Below are positions 17,164 through 21,102 of a DNA stretch of 21,102 bases, one piece after another. Each line of letters starts with the position of its first letter. The first letter of the stretch is position 1. The notes beneath the pieces are model-generated. The model saw only the letters and a list, made by a program, of their open reading frames with translations, ran no database searches and was not told the DNA's origin. Made by a program: the position numbers and the translations under genes. This DNA comes from a virus: positions 1-21,102 of IMG/VR virus record IMGVR_UViG_3300021140_000045. The stretch is one strand, 5' to 3'.

Positions 17164-19011
17164 TCAGTAGGTAGACGCTCCTCCACCTCTAAACACGTTA
17201 TCAGGACGAGTAACTCTAACTATATAATCCTTAAACTTATCTTCATTCAATTTATCTGAAATAGTTTTTGAAATTTGTTCTTTTTGTTCGGAACTTAAAC
17301 CTGTTGGTAAATCTTGGAAATTCACGTTTACCTTTATTTCCCCAAGTAACTCAATTAGACTCTTTTGTTCTCTTACTTGACCCTCTACAGTACCTAAATT
17401 TCGGTTTGCTCCCCGCATCCCTTCAGCTGTGATATTTGTCCAAAAATCATCTTCGGTCGTTGTTCCTCCTTTACCATCAGGTATTGGAGATAAATTAGTT
17501 GCAAACTTTGCTAACATAGCATCAACATTACCAACCAAACTTGCAGCAAATCCTCCCTTCTCCTCTAATTTTTTCTTTATGTCTGTTCCAATATTACCAA
17601 AAAGTGTAAGGGCTTCACTTCCTAATTCTTTAATATTTCCCGCAGATACTTTACCTAATTCGGCCATAGCACCCATAATATCCCCCGAGGCAATTTTTGC
17701 TTGAATTTCTTTATTATTAGCAATGTCACCTGTCTTACCCTCACTTATCTCCCTAATTTTGTTTTTCCCTTTTTCTGTTGTTAGTTGCCCAGTAGTTGCC
17801 TCTCCAACAACATCTACACCTGTTCTGGCACCTTCAATAATATTTCGGATGTTTTTGTCGGTCAAAACACCACCTAATAAAGAGTAATTTATTGATGCAA
17901 GATAACTCGAACTAAGTTCGTCGATTGATAATTGTGCCTTAGCCAAATCTTCAAGTGTTTTTGGTCCATTTTTTTGTTCATCAATTAATTCATCTAATTG
18001 TTCTTGATTAAGTTCCCCTAATTTGACATAATCTTCTTGTCCTTTAATTTTAACTTCATACTCTCCTCCTTCACCCATTCTACCAATATTGGCAAGATAT
18101 TGTTTGTCCTCTTCGTTTTCAAACGCGAGGCTAGGACTTATTTGAGATAGTCTTTCATCCAACTCGGCAGCAGCTAATCCCAACTTACTCATTTCAGCGG
18201 CACTTACATTTGTTTGTTGTTGTATTTCTCTTAGAGTTAAAACACCTTGAGGGTTGATTTTGAATGTTTTAGTCTTTTCATCAAAATAAGTAAACTGTTT
18301 TGCAACATCAACTAAACTGTCTTGTAATTCTCCTGGGTCATTAATTGATGCATTCATTAGTGCAAACGGGTCCACTAAATTTCCCGCCGCAACTCCAAGT
18401 CTTTGAAAAGCGGATGCAACTTCGATTGCGCCCTCTGGTGATATTACTTTTTCAGCTAATTCAAAAGTTTGTTTCATATCAAATCTCAACAGTGAAGCTT
18501 GGGCCGCCATTTTCGTTAAACCTTGAACTCCACCTTCAAATTGAAAACGGTTCATTTGGGCCATATTGTCAGTCACATCTTTCATGACTTGTTTGGCATT
18601 CGCTCCAATACTTCTTACATAGTTGATTGAATCTTCGAGACTTTCTCCCATTTCTCCTATTCCAACACCAACATTCATAAATGCAGTTGAAAGTTCACCA
18701 GCATTTATATTTAGAAGTTTGTAAGCGGCAACTAACTCTCTTGTATTTTCTGTAGTCTCAATAACATTTCTTCGAGATGATATTGCAATACCTTCAATTT
18801 GTTTCCCTAAATTTGGTAAGTCCACACCAAAGGCTCTTACTTGAGGTAAAACGTCAGTAATTGATTGTTGGAATTCAGTTACTCTTTGTCTCCCTTGAGT
18901 AAAGGTCGAAAGAATTTGACCAGATAATTTATCTAAACCTTTTCGGACAGCATCAATATCAAAATTTTCAGCTTCAGGTTTGTCTGCTCCGGGTGAGTCT
19001 TGAAAGAACAT
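17164..19011 (-). CDS. Tail tape measure protein
   Basis: This 615-aa protein has the tape-measure look: long helical, low-cysteine sequence with repeated Ala/Gly/Leu-rich amphipathic stretches over the first 450 residues (for example LDKLSGQILSTFTQGRQ, NTRELVAAYKLLNINAGELSTAFMNVGVGIGEMGESLEDS, VASAFQRLGVAAGNLVDPFALMNASINDPGELQDSLVDV). A Gly-rich region near 480-530 precedes a charged C-terminus ending FRGGGASTY. Its size is close to T4 gp29 (590 aa). With the usual ratio of about 1.5 angstrom per residue this predicts a tail near 90 nm. It lies between the gp26/gp51-like assembly genes and the baseplate genes, the normal place for a tape measure gene. A terminator hairpin and a TATTTAT motif precede it, so it probably starts its own transcript. 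Confidence 0.85.
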   Translation of the reverse strand: MFFQDSPGADKPEAENFDIDAVRKGLDKLSGQILSTFTQGRQRVTEFQQSITDVLPQVRAFGVDLPNLGKQIEGIAISSRRNVIETTENTRELVAAYKLLNINAGELSTAFMNVGVGIGEMGESLEDSINYVRSIGANAKQVMKDVTDNMAQMNRFQFEGGVQGLTKMAAQASLLRFDMKQTFELAEKVISPEGAIEVASAFQRLGVAAGNLVDPFALMNASINDPGELQDSLVDVAKQFTYFDEKTKTFKINPQGVLTLREIQQQTNVSAAEMSKLGLAAAELDERLSQISPSLAFENEEDKQYLANIGRMGEGGEYEVKIKGQEDYVKLGELNQEQLDELIDEQKNGPKTLEDLAKAQLSIDELSSSYLASINYSLLGGVLTDKNIRNIIEGARTGVDVVGEATTGQLTTEKGKNKIREISEGKTGDIANNKEIQAKIASGDIMGAMAELGKVSAGNIKELGSEALTLFGNIGTDIKKKLEEKGGFAASLVGNVDAMLAKFATNLSPIPDGKGGTTTEDDFWTNITAEGMRGANRNLGTVEGQVREQKSLIELLGEIKVNVNFQDLPTGLSSEQKEQISKTISDKLNEDKFKDYIVRVTRPDNVFRGGGASTY

Positions 19012-19020
19012 AGTTGATTA

Positions 19021-19035
19021 TTTTATCTATAAATA
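19021..19035 (-). promoter_or_regulatory. Putative late promoter/operator motif
   Basis: Minus strand TATTTATAGATAAAA, starting 24 nt before the tape measure ATG and directly after the preceding terminator. It matches the TATTTATnnATAAAA element and contains TTTAT-AG-ATAAA. Its position between a terminator and a gene start supports a promoter role. Confidence 0.55.
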
Positions 19036-19036
19036 T

Positions 19037-19062
19037 AAAAGGACTGATTTTTCAGTCCTTTT
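19037..19062 (-). terminator. Terminator overlapping the end of the gp51-like ORF
   Basis: A perfect 11-bp stem AAAAGGACTGA / TCAGTCCTTTT with a 4-nt loop, followed by a T/A-rich stretch on the minus strand. The stop codon TGA of the gp51-like frame (19052-19054) is part of the stem. It closes the gp26/gp51-like unit. The symmetric A and T arms mean it could work in both directions. Confidence 0.8.
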
Positions 19063-19231
19063 TGTTTAGTTCAACCCATTTATCTAAAAGATACTTCCTA
19101 ATGAATATTGGCATTATTAAAAAATCAGAATAAGATATATTCAAAAGTGTTTTCAGAAAGTAAAATTCATCTATTTGTCCTTTCCTATAATCAGAAGAAA
19201 GGGCGAAAAAAGTCAACCCCAAACCCAACAT
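19052..19231 (-). CDS. 51: gp51-like tail/hub assembly ORF, in the +1 frame relative to the gp26-like gene
   Basis: A short ORF overlaps the 3' end of the gp26-like gene in the +1 frame and ends in the terminator stem. From the ATG at 19231 it encodes 59 aa. The part beyond the overlap reads DEFYFLKTLLNISYSDFLIMPIFIRKYLLDKW onward. It has an aromatic helix, an 'MPI..R..L' segment and a charged lysine-rich tail, which resembles the small gp51-type hub assembly proteins that follow gp26 in T4-like phages and the C-terminal extension of tail assembly chaperones. It may be made from its own ATG, or as a C-terminal extension of the gp26-like protein by +1 frameshifting at 19205-19211, giving about 293 aa. 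The frame has no stop between 19231 and 19054. Coding status is well supported by the protein-like sequence; the gp51 name is tentative. Confidence 0.65.
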   Translation of the reverse strand: MLGLGLTFFALSSDYRKGQIDEFYFLKTLLNISYSDFLIMPIFIRKYLLDKWVELNKKD

Positions 19232-19934
19232 TGACTGTTAGTTTCTCTCCTGATGGGGCTATTACTGTTCTCGTTAAATCTAATTTAGGTTCATTATCAT
19301 CCATGAACTTTCTAATATATTTTGAATCTGCAATTGGCATTTGGTCTACAAACTTGGCGATTTCAGATTTGTCTGTTATCCCATTTACCTCTGTAATTTG
19401 TTTGTTCAACCTCCAAGTAACTTTTGGTGCAGTCCTTCCTTGAGGATACGACTCCGACATTTTTTGAATCTCTAAAATCTCACCATAAGTTAAAGGTTTT
19501 ATCTTTACAGTAGTTTGAGACTTTGGTAACATAGTTACAAAAGTTCCATCATCCAATGGTTGTTGTCCTTTAATAACATCTAATTCATCTAATCTGACAT
19601 TCCCTTTGAATGGCTTTTTTGTAATTGGGTCAACTAAGTTCAAATCCATTTCAGGCCCAAACGATGTATTTCTTAAAAAAATTAATATTGATTCAACATC
19701 TCCTTCTAATAAATCTTCAATACGAACATCTGGTTCATAGATTTTAGATCTTAATAAAATTTGAGTCATGTCGTTACCGCCAGCCATGAGGATGTTTTCA
19801 TCATTCGCTGTAAGATATCCAACTTTGATAGATTTTTTCTTATTCTTATAAAAGAGACCTTGTGTCGGTAAAGGCACAACGTCATGAGGTAACGAAAAAT
19901 TTGATTGTCCGTGTTCTTTTGCTTGATTATCCAT
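19191..19934 (-). CDS. 26: gp26-like baseplate hub / tail assembly protein
   Basis: This 247-aa protein fits the T4 gp26-type baseplate family. It has a low-complexity start, the LPTQGLFY motif (22-29), the LTANDENILM segment (41-50), LLEGDVESILIFLRNTSFG (75-93), and a middle with LKPLTYGEIL-like sequence (KIKPLTYGEILEIQKM, 144-159). T4 gp26 is 208 aa and acts in assembly of the central hub. Here the gene sits between the tail tube and tape measure genes, exactly where tail assembly chaperones lie in siphoviruses and many myoviruses, so a chaperone role around the tape measure is equally likely. The last five sense codons follow a run of six T residues, and a second frame continues past its TGA, suggesting a frameshifted longer product. 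The preceding hairpin ends 8 nt before the ATG. Confidence 0.75.
   Translation of the reverse strand: MDNQAKEHGQSNFSLPHDVVPLPTQGLFYKNKKKSIKVGYLTANDENILMAGGNDMTQILLRSKIYEPDVRIEDLLEGDVESILIFLRNTSFGPEMDLNLVDPITKKPFKGNVRLDELDVIKGQQPLDDGTFVTMLPKSQTTVKIKPLTYGEILEIQKMSESYPQGRTAPKVTWRLNKQITEVNGITDKSEIAKFVDQMPIADSKYIRKFMDDNEPKLDLTRTVIAPSGEKLTVNVGFGVDFFRPFF
19202..19214 (-). other. Candidate programmed +1 frameshift site
   Basis: On the minus strand the zero frame reads GAC TTT TTT CGC, giving Asp-Phe-Phe-Arg four codons before the TGA. If the Phe-tRNA on the second TTT slips forward one base it pairs with TTC, its preferred codon, and reading continues GCC CTT TCT TCT in the gp51-like frame for 50 residues. 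The next zero-frame codon is CGC, likely rare in this AT-rich genome, which could cause the pause. No standard -1 heptamer is present in the right phase. Seen in the sequence; function inferred. Confidence 0.5.
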
Positions 19935-19941
19935 ATAAAAA

Positions 19942-19974
19942 TTTAACCGTAAAGTTTAGTGCTTTACGGTTAAA
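19942..19974 (-). terminator. Strong hairpin after the tail tube gene
   Basis: A perfect 13-bp inverted repeat TTTAACCGTAAAG / CTTTACGGTTAAA with a 7-nt loop, followed on the minus strand by a T-run (AAATTTTTATAT). It lies 41 nt beyond the tail tube stop and only 8 nt before the gp26-like ATG. It looks like a rho-independent terminator limiting read-through from the abundant tail tube transcript. Its closeness to the next gene means it could also be a 5' stabilising or attenuating hairpin. Confidence 0.75.
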
Positions 19975-19990
19975 TATAATTGTATTTGAA

Positions 19991-20002
19991 TTTTAATAAA
20001 TA
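19991..20002 (-). promoter_or_regulatory. Weak copy of the TATTTAT motif
   Basis: Minus strand TATTTATTAAAA between the tail tube stop and the 13-bp hairpin, 68 nt before the gp26-like ATG. It keeps TATTTAT but not the full palindrome. A transcript starting here would carry the hairpin at its very 5' end. Confidence 0.25.
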
Positions 20003-20015
20003 GTATCTTGATAAA

Positions 20016-20504
20016 TTAGTAAACAAGTACGCAACGATCCATTCTAAGTGTTGCGTTAATTGTTGCTAGTCCGTCTTGTGCGTAACTCAAAGCGTTGAAG
20101 TTCACATCAGTCAAAAATGTTCCATAAAGAATCCATTTTTCTACAACAACACCAGTTGGGTCCAACATTTCGAGGTCAACATCTTTTTTATAACCTGCAG
20201 CATAACCCATACGACCTGTTACAGATTCAGCATGTAAACGTACCCACTCCATAAGAGCCTGAGCCGCTGAAGGTCCAATCGGATCTCTAAACACCGCTGG
20301 AATTGTTTGCCAAGTGAATTTACCCGCAACATAAGTTTCAGTATTCAAGAAAGGAATTGGAACGGGGTTTATAATAATATGTGGTCTTGCAGAAGATTCA
20401 ACAAACCATTCATTTATACCAAGTGATGATGGAAACCTCAGGATAAAACGATTCTGTCGTTTTGGTTCGTAAGGAATCGGCATTTTCATTAACAAATCAG
20501 CCAT
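20016..20504 (-). CDS. 19: Tail tube protein, T4 gp19 family
   Basis: This 162-aa protein matches T4 gp19 (163 aa) in length and pattern. The N-terminus has PYEPKRQNRFILRFPSSLGI and VESSARPHI, the start of the tube beta-barrel; FLNTETYVAGKFTWQTIPAVFRDPIGPSA follows; then the helix ALMEWVRLHAES; and the C-terminal strand region EKWILYGTFLTDVNFNALSYAQDGLATINATLRMDRCVLVY. Hexameric rings of this protein stack to form the inner tail tube. The gene has its own leader with the TATTTAT motif and an A-rich initiation region with no Shine-Dalgarno. It is followed by a strong terminator, as expected for a highly expressed single-gene unit. No sheath gene is in the window. Confidence 0.9.
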   Translation of the reverse strand: MADLLMKMPIPYEPKRQNRFILRFPSSLGINEWFVESSARPHIIINPVPIPFLNTETYVAGKFTWQTIPAVFRDPIGPSAAQALMEWVRLHAESVTGRMGYAAGYKKDVDLEMLDPTGVVVEKWILYGTFLTDVNFNALSYAQDGLATINATLRMDRCVLVY

Positions 20505-20531
20505 GTGTTTTTAATTTTTTTGTTTTTGTTA

Positions 20532-20546
20532 TTTTATTGATAAATA
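20532..20546 (-). promoter_or_regulatory. Putative late promoter/operator motif
   Basis: Minus strand TATTTATCAATAAAA, starting 42 nt before the tail tube ATG. It matches the shared element TATTTATnnATAAAA and contains the palindrome TTTAT-CA-ATAAA. Confidence 0.5.
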
Positions 20547-20597
20547 TATCCTTTCACAAAAATTTTTCTATTTACTTTTTTTTTGAAAACGATATTC

Positions 20598-21102
20598 TTA
20601 CTTAACTTCCTGCTTAACTCCTCCAGCAGTAGAATAAGTCTTTACTATATTATCTGGTTTATTTTTGAAGTGTTTTTGCATTACTTCTATATTTTTTGGA
20701 TCATCGTCACTAAATCCTATAGATAAGTTATCTGGATTAAATTTATTACTAATATCCTTTTTTAAGAATACTCTTTTATTTAATACTGCCGCCATTGCTT
20801 TAATGTAATTTACAAAAGCTTCCATAGCCTCCACTTTAGCTTCTTCAGGATTAACCGCTCCTTGGTCATCACCAAAAGACACTGGATGGTACTTATTAAG
20901 TTCCAAATATGACTTAATTAATTCTTCATCACTCATTTCATCTTCACCTATAAAAGACCTATATTTTTTAAGATTTTTAATTAACTCGTCTTTATCGATT
21001 CCGTTGAACCCTTCTATAATATAATTATAAATCGCTTGTTTTATTGTATCGGGATTATGCCCTCTTGCAGTAATAATTGAAAAAATAGAACCATTATTTA
21101 TA
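20598..21102 (-). CDS. C-terminal part of a probable HAD-superfamily hydrolase (5' end beyond window)
   Basis: The frame is open to the right edge, so this is the last 167 residues of a longer protein, not a 112-aa gene starting at 20936. Near the cut end, GSIFSIITARGHNP looks like HAD motif II (hydrophobic strand ending in a Thr). Further on, LKK near residues 113-115 could supply the motif III lysine, and IGFSDDDPKNIEVM (about 128-141) looks like acidic motif IV. Motif I with the nucleophilic Asp would lie outside the window. Such phosphatases or phosphotransferases occur in T4-like phages, but the substrate cannot be told from this fragment. It precedes the tail tube gene by about 90 nt, which hold only AT-rich sequence and the TATTTAT motif. 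The HAD call is tentative; the coding call is firm. Confidence 0.6.
   Translation of the reverse strand, partial: INNGSIFSIITARGHNPDTIKQAIYNYIIEGFNGIDKDELIKNLKKYRSFIGEDEMSDEELIKSYLELNKYHPVSFGDDQGAVNPEEAKVEAMEAFVNYIKAMAAVLNKRVFLKKDISNKFNPDNLSIGFSDDDPKNIEVMQKHFKNKPDNIVKTYSTAGGVKQEVK

Noticed and set aside
19021-19040. TATAAATA-type late promoter on the plus strand
   Set aside because: The T4 octamer reads toward the right here, but there are no plus-strand genes; the minus-strand reading of the same bases is part of the shared leader motif.
20598-20936. 112-aa gene starting at the ATG at 20936
   Set aside because: The frame stays open and protein-like to the right edge, so the ATG is internal and the gene is truncated by the window.

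Overview
The window looks like the genome of a tailed phage with a contractile, T4-type tail and a Bacteroidetes (Flavobacteriia-like) host. Three things point to this. Recognisable T4-type proteins are present: tail tube gp19, gp26/gp51-like hub assembly proteins, a tape measure protein, gp53, a gp32-like SSB, a UvsX/RecA recombinase and an RNase H-like 5' nuclease. The sequence is strongly AT-rich and gene starts lack Shine-Dalgarno sequences but have A-rich leaders, as is common in Bacteroidetes. A textbook Bacteroidetes housekeeping promoter (TTTG, 19 nt, TATATTTG) lies ahead of the SSB gene. The very large baseplate proteins and divergent sequences suggest a 'far-T4' lineage rather than a close T4 relative.

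Every supported gene is on the minus strand, so transcription runs from the right end to the left end. In that order: the C-terminal part of a probable HAD-family hydrolase (cut by the right edge); tail tube; a hub/tail-assembly protein whose end overlaps a short gp51-like ORF in the +1 frame; tape measure; a 1708-aa tail/baseplate protein with an OmpA-like domain; a gp53-like baseplate wedge protein; a 2579-aa baseplate/hub protein with a TIG domain; two small unknown genes; then, after a terminator and a host-type promoter, the gp32-like SSB, the UvsX-like recombinase and a 5'-3' exonuclease (cut by the left edge). The right 17 kb is a virion (tail/baseplate) module and the left 3 kb is a replication/recombination module. 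There are no tRNAs, rRNAs, CRISPR arrays, insertion sequences or gene-free stretches over 300 bases.

The regulatory layout matches this division. Five structural genes or operons carry a shared AT-rich motif, TATTTATnnATAAAA or a variant, in their leaders, and I infer this is the phage late promoter or operator. The SSB gene instead has the host-type promoter. Hairpins close three transcription units, and a fourth hairpin holds the annotated recombinase start codon in its loop. The most interesting items are the shared leader motif, a probable programmed +1 frameshift joining the gp26-like and gp51-like ORFs, a zinc-less gp32-like protein ending in a bacterial SSB-type tip, and unusual wall-related domains in the giant baseplate proteins.
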